Under the pieces are notes generated by a model. The model did not search any database, had not been told where the DNA came from, and was given only the letters and a program-made list of their open reading frames with translations. The position numbers were made by a program, and so were the translations under genes. Of a stretch of 64,000 nucleotides of DNA, positions 33,301 through 45,755 are shown in pieces (positions within the stretch are counted from its first letter, which is position 1; each line of letters starts with the position of its first letter). Source of the DNA: Pestalotiopsis fici W106-1 (lineage: Eukaryota; Ascomycota; Sordariomycetes; Amphisphaeriales; Sporocadaceae); NCBI RefSeq assembly GCF_000516985.1, contig NW_006917096.1, positions 3,457,606 through 3,521,605 on the forward strand, read 5' to 3'.

Positions 33301-36300
33301 TAAAGCTTTGCTGCCTCGCCCACTGTGATGGCCCGCGCTTCGGCTTGTCTTACCGGCTTGCGCTTTGAGATGACCAGTCAAAGATACCGACTCCCGTGTG
33401 CCGTATTGCCATGCTCTCTGGCGGTTTTTCATAGCGCGAGCGCTGAATGTCTCTGCCATCCCACGAGCTGTCTCACGCTTACTCGAGAATAATGTCTCAA
33501 TTATCCGCGTGTTGCCGGGAGAGGACGCCACAGGTCTCTCTTTACGATATCAGACCGCCAGTAATCTTCGTAGATGACCATGATTGTTATCATTCATGTT
33601 CGCATCCAAGTATAATTGGCAGGACAAGATTTGAACAACATCCGTTTCTGCCCTGATGATGCCATCCGCTAGTACTTGCAGGCCCCCGCTGCGTCTGTTG
33701 GGTTACCATCTGGGTACAGAGTACGCAGACAGAAAATCATGGCTACTAGGTCAAATCATTTGGAAGGGTTGTCATGTTGCAAACAGCTAGACCTGTTTTG
33801 GGAGATACTCCAGGCACAGCGGCGCGATTACTACCCCACGACTCTTATTTGACAGCCATCGGCAGAGCAGATCGCCAAGATCGAAGGATGGACGGGCGGA
33901 GAACGGGGGGTCAGATAGTGCGTGTAATTGTTGTCATGCTTGACAGGTTCATCAGGGGTGTGGTCATGTTGTCGGATCTGCATCCAGGGTAGGGTAGGAA
34001 CAGGGTGAGGGGGGGAAGTTCAAGGTTAGTTAGTAGCAGAGAGAAATGGACAAGTCCACCCGGGCGTCCGTTCCCCAGCGTCGCATTGTGAGCCGGAAGG
34101 AAGCTCGAGAAGCGAATGGAGGATGATGCAAGGCCTCGATCAGTCAGTTCACTCCGGGCGATTGGGTTCATCATGCTTGCCTTGCGCACAGTCGTTGAGC
34201 TAACCAAGAGACCTTGTTGATCTGCGAGAAGCTCAGCTTGTCCCTTTCAGCGGGAGTGCCCAATCATTGTGGAGTCTCCATGTTACTATGTGTGTAAAGA
34301 ATTAGCAGGAGCTGATATGTATAATAGACCATATTATAGCCCACGCCCCTCTCTTACGGCCTCATGCATGACACGAGACCCTCCGAACCTTGGTCTCAAA
34401 GAGAGGGAGAGAAAATATGGCCCTACCTCGTTGTTCATGGTGGCGCGCCAAAATGGCCCTCCGAGAGTCTAAATTTTCCTGGGGGAACACAGGATTCGAG
34501 CGTCTTGAATTTGAAGAGTAGAGACCCTGTGTGTGGGGGGTGCAAATAGACACACTGCATGTCTTTCATATCATGCAAGGAATGGGCTTAAAACTGCTGT
34601 TATGAGCCCCGGCCATGGAAGTTCATCCTTGCAGTCATCACGTCTGAAGACGTCAACCTCCTGGATCCCCACATGAACGCAATATATTGTGCTCAAGTGG
34701 CTGATGATGATTGTGGAAAAAATACTGAGATGTCGATTGTGTGACCAAGATGCCCGCTTATGTATACTTTCTAGTATTCAACTGCCTTGACCATGTCTGT
34801 TGGTGCGGCGCACAAAAGTAGTGTATATTGAACCTTCTACGTCGGCGCTAGATCTAGCCATTGTTACTGAACGGCTCGCAACAATTTGTTTTTGAAAGAA
34901 ATATTCATGATAACATAAAAATTCCTGTTCTTCTTTCTAGTGTCATTCGTGCCCCAGTACTTGCGTCTCAAAAGCAAGCCGACATGTTCGAGTTCGCACA
35001 AAGGGACGTCCAATGGATGCTCCAAACTCCAGGATCATTTGCGGCAGGTTGCTTGGATCCCAAAACTCTGCAGCGTATGTGTATGTTTTGTCTACTGTAC
35101 TTTTTAAGTGACTAGGCCCTTGGGGCCTTGACTATCCGTACTACGGAGTGGTGAACTTCCGACCACGTTCCACGAAAGCCACTGACCTGTGTCCTTCTGT
35201 GCATGTTTTTCTCTACTTCTCTCCTACAGCGCCCCCAAGGTCTACGCCCCTGGCCATCGTGTGATACGAATCAAAAGCAAAAAACGCTCAAGTAAAACAA
35301 TAATAAGAAACACTGCTAGTGTAATTTTCTTTTTTTCTTCAATGTGGATGGGAAAATGGGGTTCGTGATCACGACATACCACAGTTCAGTGAACCCACGT
35401 ATAACAGGAGAAAAAAAAACCCCTTGCCCTGTGAACGCCACGCTACACGGCATGCTGTTGTACAGACATGGAAAAGGCAATGCCTGCGACAAAAGACCGT
35501 GGTTCATTAGACAGACTTGCTATTAACCAACTTTGCAGTAATCTCCTCCCCTGGTCGCCTCAATAAACAGTGTATGCTTTTTTTCATTCTTTCTTTAGAA
35601 CACCGTCAGTATCATGTTCCTTTGCTTTCCTGTAAAGTACTTGAGGCGAAGAGCCACAAGGAATGTGTTGGAGTGGCGCTTCTACGATAACGAGCAGATG
35701 GAGTGGAGAAACAAGAGGCGAGATACTTTACAGTTTTTGACCATGATGACAGCTTCAGAAATGGCCATCACTGAATTGTGCAACAAGACATGTTGCACAT
35801 TATTGCAATTGTTATTGTACCCGCAAATTTGCCAGAGGTCGCATTAAGCTATTCAAGCTTAACTGTAATAAGCATTATCCCGGAGAATTCTGTCATTGAA
35901 AGATATGCCATGTCCTCTGGGGGCACAGGCATGGGAGTTATATCGGGGTCGTATTCCGGAGTGTGACGTTAATATAATCATGGGCTGGGCGTTGGCCGGG
36001 TTCGTCTCTTTGATGGCAGCATGTCACGACCTGCTCAAACAGGTCTGGTCCCTGGTATTGTTATCTTGACTGCCTTGGGTTATGTCGTGATGCCAAGCAT
36101 CAATGTGATTCTTGTTCAGAAGATATGCCAATTATAATTTCAAATACTCAGAGGTCTCTACTGAAGCAGCAGTACCATTGATATTATACAGGGGTATTCA
36201 CGAATGAGACAGTGCACACTATGAGGACGATGTGTTTTGGGTTTATGTTCGTAGATTTATACAGACATCAGAATTTTTGAGTGATTCTGATGAGTTGTTT

Positions 36301-36756
36301 TGTTTCTATGTACTAAAATCGGCCCTTGCTGAGTCCACATCCGAAGACATAACAAGGTGAATCAAAGCCCGACAACACAATGTTGTTATTTCGCCACCAA
36401 AGCGCCTGGTCTTTTTTCAAATGAAGAAAATTCGTGACCGCATTATTCAACCCCTGAATAATTATCCAAACAACAAAAAAGTCCAACTCCGAAAACTCCC
36501 TCACGCTTTCCAGCATTGCCGCTCCGTGATGCGAACCAAGGAAAAAAGTATTTGCCACAATCTGAGTTGTACCGCCCCTGAAGAATGGAAAGTCTATATA
36601 TACAAATCAAGACAATGTTGTTAAAAAAAATGCATTGCTTGGAACAAGATAAGTGTCGAGGAGAAACGGAATTCTCGGCTAGGACAAAGTAAATGTAAAC
36701 GCGTTGATCTACGCTTCATTGGCGAATGAGGATTGCAAATGATGGCTGGTCCTCAC
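30361..36756. other. 6.4-kb gene-poor region
   Basis: Balanced composition and no RIP signature. Only short frames are present on both strands, without domains, consistent starts or splice pairs. A 9-bp inverted repeat CATCAGAAT...ATTCTGATG occurs at 36266-36292 in the 3' flank of the homeobox gene. I found no tRNA or further C/D snoRNA, but a by-eye scan is not exhaustive. Confidence 0.5.
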
Positions 36757-38980
36757 TCATGCCGTGTGAGAGAAAGCTTGCGGGGCCGGAGTGTTGCTGA
36801 AGCTACGCTTTCGCTTCATGTAGCTGTCATGCGAGTAGTCGTCGGATCTCTCAGAGCTCTGAGACTGGCTCGTGTTCACTGCGTTTCCACCAAATGAATC
36901 TCTCATGGGAGTCCTGGTACTAGATCCAGGCATACCACCGTGGAGAGCATGCGAGAAGTCATGAGGGGGAGCAATCGGCGCGCTCATCTGAGGCATCGAA
37001 TAGTCAGAGAGTCCGGATCGAATACCGGGAGTTCTCGGCTGTGTAAAGTCGACAGGTGCCGTGAGGGGGGCTGACGGGAAGCTAGAGGTATAGGCTGAAG
37101 AGTATGGAGTAGCCGAGGTAGCACGAGGGGTGGCGGGTCCATTGCCCTGCAGGCTGTGCGCCGAAGAGACCGATCGGTACTGTTGGGTCCGAAGATCCAG
37201 GTTCAGCGGAAGAGTGGCTGTCGCGGCGCGAAGGCGGGAGTTCTGCGGGGGATGCTGAAGCGTAGCGGGTAGGCTCGAGTAGTTGATGTGAGTTGGAGAT
37301 GACTGCAGGGAACCAGCTACATGGGAATTAGCTTTTCTGTCTTGGCACATTTTGTGAAGGGCAACTTACTGGAATATGATCCGGATTCGTAGTTCATACC
37401 ACTGTTGGAAGTCGAGCCGCCTTGTTCAGACGGGTACACAGACTGGTGACGGCCTGAAATTGCAGGGCTCGCATTGCCACTCTGATAGCCGTAGTCAATT
37501 GCATCGCCTTTCCATGACATGCTTGTCCTCAACGGCGACTGCATGGTATCCGATCTGGATCTCGACATGGTCTCCCGCAGCTGAAGCGGCTGCAGTGGCC
37601 GAACCTGCTGTCTAGATTGCATCTGCATACCTCCGTCCAAGCCCGATTGTCTCGCGAAAGGGTTAGATGTACGTGGACCACTGGTCATCGGGCTCGTCAG
37701 GTGGCTGGAATAGTATCCTCTGTCGTTGGAAGTCGCCGACATGGGCGAGAGCATGTCCGGGGAGCTTTGGCTGAACCCAATACCTCCAAACGACGGATTC
37801 ATTCCAGTAGGAGACATGTTTGCATCCCCGTCGCCTCTTCTAATGGTGTCCAGCATCAGAGGCCTGATCATGTGCTCTGCATACGACTGCGTTTGGAAGT
37901 CGATATGCGGTGTAATAGGGGGAGTGTTGATGGTGTGGACTGCTCCATATGGGGAGTGGAGAGCTTGAACATTGTCAAAATCGTCAGGAACAGCCCGCAT
38001 CTTGATCATGCGATCCCGGTCATCAGCTGTGAGGCGCTTGATCTTTGCACGTCTGTTACCCCGTTAGCATTGTTGAGCGTTAGTGTTTATGAGTCTTGGT
38101 ACTTACCGGTTCTGGAACCAGACCTGGACCTGCCTAGGGCTGAGTCCAGGGATTTCTCTAGAGAGGCGCTCGCGGTGGGCGGCATCAGGATGCGGTTGCT
38201 TGGCGAACTCGCTCATGAGAAAACGCGTCTGCTGGTGAGTAAGGCTTGGCCGTGTTAGCAGACTCCAGAGTAGAGTGATCACCATTTAAAAGCTTACCGG
38301 AAGCGCTTCATCTTTCTTCTAGCCGCTGTGCGTTCAGCTGCCGTCATCGGACGGCTCGTTTCGCCATCACCATCGCCCTCAATGTCAAGCATGTCCTCAT
38401 CATCCACAAGATCGTCCTCCTCCTCTTTGCTCATGATTGTGTCGTCGAGTCCACCCTGTTCGTGACCAATTTCTTGGGCTCGGTCGGCCGACGAAGCTGA
38501 GCTAGATTCCTTCACATTGGCAGGTCCGACAGGGGCAGTTGACACCGACAGCTCATCCTGGACATTCTCCGTCTTGATCCCGTTTGCCAATGTTTGGGAC
38601 TCGGACGCCTCACGAGTTGGTGACTCAACTTTCGGGGCGTTCAGCGCCTGGCCATTGCCAGTCTGCGGCTGAGTTCCGGGCGAGCTCACCATGGTCGAGC
38701 CAGAGTGATTGGTAGCCTCACCAGTGGTCGCAGCAGTACCAGAAGGGGGAGGGATTGTGCTAGCATTGCTGCTATTTGTGCTCGATGCTTGTTGAAAAGG
38801 TTGAGCGAACAAATTGGGCTCCCCAGGAGGAAGGTAGGAATAGTGACCCTGCCACTCAGGTTGTGAAGAAAGCGGGCCCTCGAAGTTCGACATACGTGGG
38901 TTCGTGGGCTTGTGTAGTAGGGTCTGGTACTTGCTGGACCAATGGCTTGACTCCGAATCCGGCTGTCTGGTAACAAGCAT
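36757..38980 (-). CDS. Homeodomain transcription factor
   Basis: Four exons (38980-38298, 38244-38107, 38052-37370, 37316-36757) separated by introns of 53, 54 and 53 bp give 687 residues. The homeodomain (about 222-285) is assembled across two introns: RKMKRFR | LTHQQTRFLMSEFAKQPHP...LSPRQVQVWFQNR | RAKIKR. The recognition helix VWFQNRRAKIKR is intact. It is followed by a segment conserved in fungal homologues (RAVPDDFDNVQALHSPYGA). The N-terminal part is Ser/Thr/Pro-rich with an acidic stretch just before the homeodomain, and the long C-terminal part is Ser/Gln/Met-rich, probably for activation. ATG 38980 is the first in frame; ATG 38893 (658 residues) is an alternative. Related homeobox regulators control conidiation and development in filamentous fungi, but I cannot assign the orthologue. 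It stands alone in a large non-coding tract. Confidence 0.9.
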
Positions 38981-40049
38981 TGGGAAAAATGTATCGTGAA
39001 ATACTTGACGTTACTGCGACACGAAAACGGTAGGAACACAGCAGCTCGTGGGACGAGGGCTTCGTATATGAGAGTCGAAGAACAGCGTCTTGGAATAACG
39101 AACGTGAGTGTTGTTTTTGTTTTCTTTTTGGAGGAGCCTGGCAAGTCTGTCTAGGATATAGACACCCGTATTGGTTTTGTTTAGAGGCAAAAAATGCTCC
39201 TGCTCTGTTTGCACCACAAAATGCCGAGATTCAACAATAGGAAGCCGGCTTTCAGGAAGAAAAATGAGGATGTCGTCAAGTCCTACTGCTTTCCGAGCTC
39301 TTCACCTCGTTGTGTAGAAGTGTTGTAAATCAACCTCAAGTCGAAAGTTTTGGAGTAATCGTCCTCAAGACGGCGACTTGTATGTGATCTTTTTTTGTTC
39401 CCCTGTGAATAAAGATCGAGACCAGCCCTACAAGTAAAGGTAGACGGGATATAAACCACTGGCGGAAGATATCTCAAAATGGAAGCATGGATAGAATCGA
39501 AAAGAAAACGAAGGTGAAGGTAAAGTCAATGAAAAGGGTAGTTGGTAGAAGAAACGAAGGAAGTCGTTGGTGCAGTTGAGCCTCTCTCTAGGGACTCGGG
39601 AACCTGATATGTATAATAAGTTGAGAAGCGTTTAAACGATGGTGGCTCCCGGTGGGGTTGATCGCCTCAAGATGCCTGGACTCGACTGACCCAGTTATTA
39701 TGTATGGGTTCGAGGTTTGGCCTGTGGTTGTAACAAGACGGCATGTCGAGGGGTCCCTTGTTTGTATGGATGGCAGAGGTGGAATTAATACCGGCCAGTA
39801 TGGCATACCCTGACGGAGAAATGTCCAGGCTGGATCCGAACGAACGACAGGGACTGCACGGATGGTGGATGAACGATCACAAGCCGTCCATGGGTGTTGG
39901 GGGTGACTTCGGACGATACGTGACAAGTTTACGGTAGAGATATCGAGCAAGTTTCGAGCTGCCCGTTTTGACGGGGCCCCCAGCGTTGGATCCGAACGGA
40001 GCGTACCCAGGTAATAATAAGAGAGATTGTAGGAGACCAGACATTCAGC

Positions 40050-40067
40050 CACACACACACACACACA
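40050..40067. repeat. (CA)9 microsatellite
   Basis: Uninterrupted CA dinucleotide run in the non-coding tract. Confidence 0.9.
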
Positions 40068-42720
40068 GTTTACTTTTGTTCTCTTGCCATGCGGCCACGG
40101 CAGTCTTTGTGCACGCATCCTGCGTAGTGTTGTGTGTTATTTTTTTTTTTATGATGGTCATTCTTTTTTTTTTTTTCGTGGTCTCGCGCCAAATCATCAC
40201 GATTCTTCTCTGATCGTTGGATTGAAGCGCGAGCCGTGATCAAATTCGGAGGATTTTGTAGCAAGCAAAGCTACCTAGTCTGGTCCAGACAACCAAAAGA
40301 CGGAGGGCATGGCATAGTGCTGAGCTTGTTGATGAGAGAGCCTCCGGCGGATAGTGAGACTTGCGCTATAAGCGACCCGCTGAAAAGAGATCAAAGAGGA
40401 GGGGGGATCGATGAAGTTTAGCGGCATTAGTTCTATGTCTTTTAGGTGGGAAGGACCTACTAGGACTTGCCTGAAGGAGAAAAGCTTGCAGAGAGGATAT
40501 CAAACATCAAAGAACTGCGTTTCCTACACTACCGTGTGCAGACAGCAATGAGGAATGTACCTACCAATCTACCTACCAACAGCACTGCAATGGCTCCTTG
40601 GACATTTCTCGCAAGCCAGCGGAGTGTGTTGAAAGCGCGGATAAACGCATGACCGTAACCAAAACTGTGATCGAATTCGACCCAATGAGAGCGTCAAGAC
40701 CTTCCGCTTGGTTTATGTGGCCCCGCCGTTTCGCCTGTCGGAGTCTGTAAGTAGGCAGGTAGGAGGGTGTGCTTCTATGCATCACGAAACTGCAGACGAG
40801 CAACGAGCTTCTCGTCATTGTATGGGAGTGGGGGGGAGTGCATCGAGCGACTGAGAAGCAAGGGTCGCAATGTCTAATGCCTGATCCCGGCGAGCCGGAC
40901 AGGGAGTAATGGGAAGATCAGCCTCCCTGCCGAAGAGTCGAGAGCCCATGTCAGCAACCGTGGAGGACAAGGTAAGGGAGAAAGACAGAGGGAGTAAGAA
41001 AAAAAAAAGTGTACATACAGGGACACGTACGTATCCCTAGGCCATCATAAAATTGTCTAGCAAGGTTCGAGGTCTGAATGTCGGTCGACATCGCGAGAAG
41101 AACATTCGTGGGAATTTACTCGACGCCCCATTGCTCATGTTACTCGAGTGGAAGCTCCGCTAGTTGGCCGACGGCAAGCCATGATGAGAAGTACGAGTCC
41201 AGACAGTAATGCCTACTACTACCACTTACACAGACATTGAAAGGTCCAACACAATGAGCCAAATACATAAATACCTATGTACAGTAGTCGGCTCGTTGAA
41301 CAAGGCAGATCCGACGACGGCTCGAGAACTGTAACCTACCTAGATACCTAGTTGCGAACCGACCGCAAACCCCAAACCGAGGACGAGGTGGTGCGTGATG
41401 GTGGATGAATGTGCGGGAATGCTAGATCAAGCATGACGCTCAACGAGACGGACTGACAGAATAGGAGACAAGGGGGCCAAAACTAGATTGTGCCTACCGC
41501 CTACTTACCTACCTAGCATATGTCATTAGCGACTGGTCTTCAGCGGGACCCCAACCTAGTAACCACAGCATCAGTACTATGGTAGGCTAGGTCATTGGCG
41601 CGGGCTCAGAGGGATCATAGGAACGCTCGCCGAATAAGCCGTAGCCTGATTTGTTGGTTCCTATGTTGCCTTTGGTATTGGTAAAAAAACGAGAAAGAAA
41701 AAAAAGAGCCTTTTGGGTGTAAGCGGGGCTGGTGCCAGGCTGGACTGTTATGTATGTAGGTTGTGCGTATTCTGTCGATAGTGAAATATACATGTCTGTA
41801 GTGTGGTAGCAGTGCAGCAAAGGCTTTGGTAGCTAATGTACACTTTAGTTCGTTGGCATGCCGGCGGCATCAACTAACTGGTTGTACTACTTCTTTTTAC
41901 CTCTATTACTACCTACTGGTAATTGCAGCGTGATGACTGCCAGCAGAGCCGTTTGCTAAACGGGGGGGCTCGAAAGGGGCAGCGGGTCAAAGTATACTAC
42001 CATGCTGTCTGTCTACTGATATTACGGTACATTCTGTCAACTGGGTCTAAATGGCGGACTGCAAAGGTTTGGCTGATGGGCTCGCTTCATGATGTGTCAT
42101 GACGTGTTGTGCTGTTTTGTGCTATGCAGTAAGTACATGTGTATGTATGCATTGCTGGAGGTTTCTTTGGAAAACATGCAGACAAGAAAGAAAAGGAAAA
42201 AAAACACCACCAGATGCACGCCTCACAGCGGCAGCAGGATTCATCATTCCCTGCTTCGGCCAAGACTCGAGACCCTACCTAATCGGGCCCAAGCATCAAA
42301 GTCTGTGCTTCATGTTGGACGCATCTGCAGCATGGATCCACGCCATGGTTTGTTTCATCAGGGGTTGCGGCGACGACATGGATCATGGTCGGAAAGCGAA
42401 TCTGTATTCCGCAAACGCCGTGTCCGTTGTGGGCATAGCGAGTGCTTCGGTGCCGCCAAGTAAGTGGCGCCGAGAGCAGGCCGGGACAGCAGCGACAGAC
42501 AACAAGCAACGGCTAAAGCGACAGCCAGTCTTTTGCTGCTATGCAGTATTTACTCCCTGTAACAACGTTGGAAGTGTGCATAGGTCTGGCTGGTAGCCAT
42601 GTACAAACAAGATGACCAGGCCGGCAGTCAAGCAGGCAAGTAAGATGATAGAAAGACCATCAGTAATGTGATCGGGACAAAACAAGTCCCGAGTCAGAAG
42701 CGGAAGATTACAGCATGTTC

Positions 42721-42746
42721 TTTTTTTTTTTTTTTTTTTTTTTTTT
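42721..42746. repeat. Homopolymer T26
   Basis: A run of 26 T in the non-coding tract. It may be a decayed poly(A) tail of a minus-strand retroposon, but nothing recognisable lies beside it. Its length in the assembly is likely approximate. Confidence 0.9.
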
Positions 42747-45735
42747 GAATGTTCTGAGAGTTCCGGGATGCGTTTGTGAGGTGGTGCAGATCCAGCACGG
42801 CATGATGTGAACACGAACAGCGCTGTGTGATCCTTGGTAGATCAGAAACGCCTTACGCACTTTAACGTACGCAGCTGAAAACCCCCCACCAAGGATGTGC
42901 GAGTATGAGGATCGAGAAGAGAAATTTCACAGAGGCGGCGATTTATTTTTCCCTCTTGAATGTGAATCACGAGAAATCTCAAGATTGTGGTTCGGTGGGT
43001 ATAGGCACGAGTCCTTCAAGTCTTGATGCAATTTCGCAAGCACAGTTCCTCATGGGGTAAGCCTGGCTGAAGGCTGGGTAACCTGGCAGCTTTAGCCTTT
43101 AGTGTTGGCCTAAGATCGCACCACGTTGGTGGATAGCTTCGGGTATCTTTAGCAGGGCGGCCAAAAGGGCCAAGCGAAGCCGACTAGAAAACCCCTAGAA
43201 CCCTGAAGAGAAGCAATGATGAAGAAGAAGACGTGCCGATAACAAGGCCTACTTGAAAGGGGAAGAAGGAGAAGAAGAAATTAATACGGATACGCAAAGA
43301 GAAACTTCATGGCGCAGAAGAAAACTGGGCAACGGCGTCAAACTATGGCTCAGTCTAGTAAAGAGCCCGTTAAGCCCGTTTCCAGCAGAACCGAGCCACT
43401 GCTACGATACCAATACTGACGTTTGGTTACTGCATCTGCCCAGTACACAGACTTTCAAGTCCCCGTCGTCACTCCCAGGACTCACGCATGTACATCAAAA
43501 CTTGGAAGAAGAAAGGATTTCTGAAAAGCAAGAGCCGCGTGTCAAGACAGGCGACGGCTATACCCCCCTTGTAAGCGACATTGGGGAGGCTCAGGAACCA
43601 TGTCTGTCAGTCATCTAAATAGAATTGCATGTTAGATGTATGCCAGGTCGTCGTTACCTGACGTATGTACAGTGGATGGATCAAGATAACTTTACTTTGT
43701 ATGCACAGAGTATAGGTGCTCTGGGCGCAGGGTGTACACATGTACGTTGCAAGCCAGAAGACGAGCTTGACGAGCCACCACGAGATTCCAGGAATCCCAT
43801 CCGCCGCCTGGCCCGTACCTGCATATTACGGTAGCTAGCGCCTACAGGGCACCACTTGGGCGGCTGTCTTAGTGTAGACCACTCACATATGCCTACACAG
43901 CTGTGGCTACCCGTCGAGGTTCTTTGGTGATCGACTGCCAGAGGCGATCGCGGGTAAAGACCCCCTCTTTCCCTCCCCCTGCTCCAGGTCGATCCTGAGC
44001 GAGGTCCAAGATGTGATGTCTGGTCGTGCGATGTGGCTGGTGGCTGAATTAGACACGGCTCGGTTATGCTTTATGGAGACCCTTCTCTTCCCCTCCTCGC
44101 CTCCTATCAGATCGGCTGATCTAGATTCAAAAAGACTGTGTTTGTAGTTCGTTCCTCTGGAAGCGAGGTTAGAGGATGTGCCCAATCGCAATCGGGTTTA
44201 GGTGGATAGGTCGCCTAGGTATACTTCTACAGATTATATGTCGGCGGGGTGGTGGTGGTTGGCTGTCTGTCAGTAATGCCTGCTAGATGCGGCAAAGGCA
44301 GATTCATGCCCTAACGTCGGGTCTCGTCTGTGCCGCTCTCTCCAACTTCACAACCATGGTCTCCTCCTCTCATATGAAAGGTTTCTGGCATTTAGACAGT
44401 TCAGATGGTCATTGAAGGATTCATGCATTCGTCAGCGACAGACGATAAACTAGCAGCTCTTGCGGCAGGGACGATTGACGACCAACGGGACGGGCTACAA
44501 AAGTCGAAGACGCACGTGTTACAGTACTATGTAGTCCTCCGGCGCGCAAGTCCCATCAATCCGCATTAAAACCTTCAAACCTTAAAACGTTGAGATCGAC
44601 GTATGGGATTCTTGGCTTCCGGAAGTGGGCTGCCCATCTTGTCCATGGTCAATTATGCAGAAGGAAAAGAACTGCCGGGCACACACTCGTCGGAACTTTT
44701 GAACAAGGAGAGAGAGAGCAAAAAGTTCAACCTTTGTTGCGGCAGACTGGAACAGAACAGACCAGTCCCCGTTGCGACGAAAGAAAACACCGATGTCATC
44801 AGTGCGAACTGCCAATCAAGGTTTGGTAAGGCAAACACGCAACATGTATCGTCGACTCTCGCCTTCTCTCTCGGCTCGGTTCCCAGCACTGCTCCGAGAC
44901 TCTGGGCCTGTTGCGGCCTTCCGCAACTGGTCGACATGTCCGTTGGTACCACAACAGATCGACGAGAGCAACGATGCGCAACAGCAAGCCACTCGACGCC
45001 GTGTCCAGAGTCACCAACGATACAACTGATAGCGAGCACCGTAAGTATCCGCTGTGGTTCGGGTGTTATTACTCGGTTTCGGCTGCCCAACGCCATGAGT
45101 CGGGACAGCAGCGGCCCCAGGGGCTTGTAAGTCGCGACTGGCGTAAAATGTAAGGTTAGATGCCTGGGTACGGTCCCTAGTGAAAGCCTCCACCTCCATT
45201 TCTTTGCACCGCCACGCCTCGGAGCTTGGAAGTTTTTGCAGTGTATGACCCGGCACAATATCAATTAGCAAAGCTGGACAACCCCAAGGTCTCCAAAGAA
45301 AAGCATATTCCCGTATGAGTGGGAAAAGCCCAATGTTGTGCATCGTGACACGAAACTTTACCCATTGGTCAGCCGTCTTCCAGCTCTTCGAGGGGTCTTA
45401 TCCACCTTTGACCGATAGTGCTGCACAACACGTTCAGACGGCCGAAGTCTATACCGGATGCGTATGCTGTCAAGCCGTGTCAAGTGCAATTATGCAAATG
45501 CCTGACTGACGGGCTTGTTGTTTACCAGATGGTGCATCAAAACTTCCGCCCTTGCATCTGACATGGCAGGGCATTGGATACTATGGCCAAACCTGACTTA
45601 CAAGGACGCCATTTGGCCATGATCGGATGTGAGCTCATCATGGATGGGAGTCTCACAAGAGACCCCGCATGGGGTTGTGTACCTACCTGGTATGTACGCA
45701 ATGTAATAGTATAGCAGATGGCACACATGTTTTTT

Positions 45736-45755
45736 GAGAGAGAGAGAGAGAGAGA
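45736..45755. repeat. (GA)10 microsatellite
   Basis: Uninterrupted GA dinucleotide run in the non-coding tract. Confidence 0.9.

Noticed and set aside
33025..33531. 168-codon minus-strand frame
   Set aside because: It opens at a non-ATG codon, has no recognisable motif, and a frame of this length can occur by chance in this composition.
36266..36292. 9-bp inverted repeat CATCAGAAT...ATTCTGATG as a terminator
   Set aside because: RNA polymerase II genes do not use such hairpins for termination, and it is 465 bp beyond the homeobox stop. Kept only as a note in the gene-poor region entry.
41181..41270. Box C-like ATGATGA in the non-coding tract
   Set aside because: No CTGA box D at a suitable distance and no flanking splice signals, unlike the nine snoRNAs at 27.3-29.8 kb.
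42099..42596. 165-codon plus-strand frame overlapping another in a different phase
   Set aside because: Cys-rich but without any domain or conserved pattern; it lies in a tract full of similar short frames.
44603..45130. Possible gene with a mitochondrial-looking start (ATG at 44844, MYRRLSPSLSARFPALLRD) and a GTAAGT near 45041
   Set aside because: The attractive frame stops just before the donor, several frames are open on both strands, and no downstream exon or domain was found.
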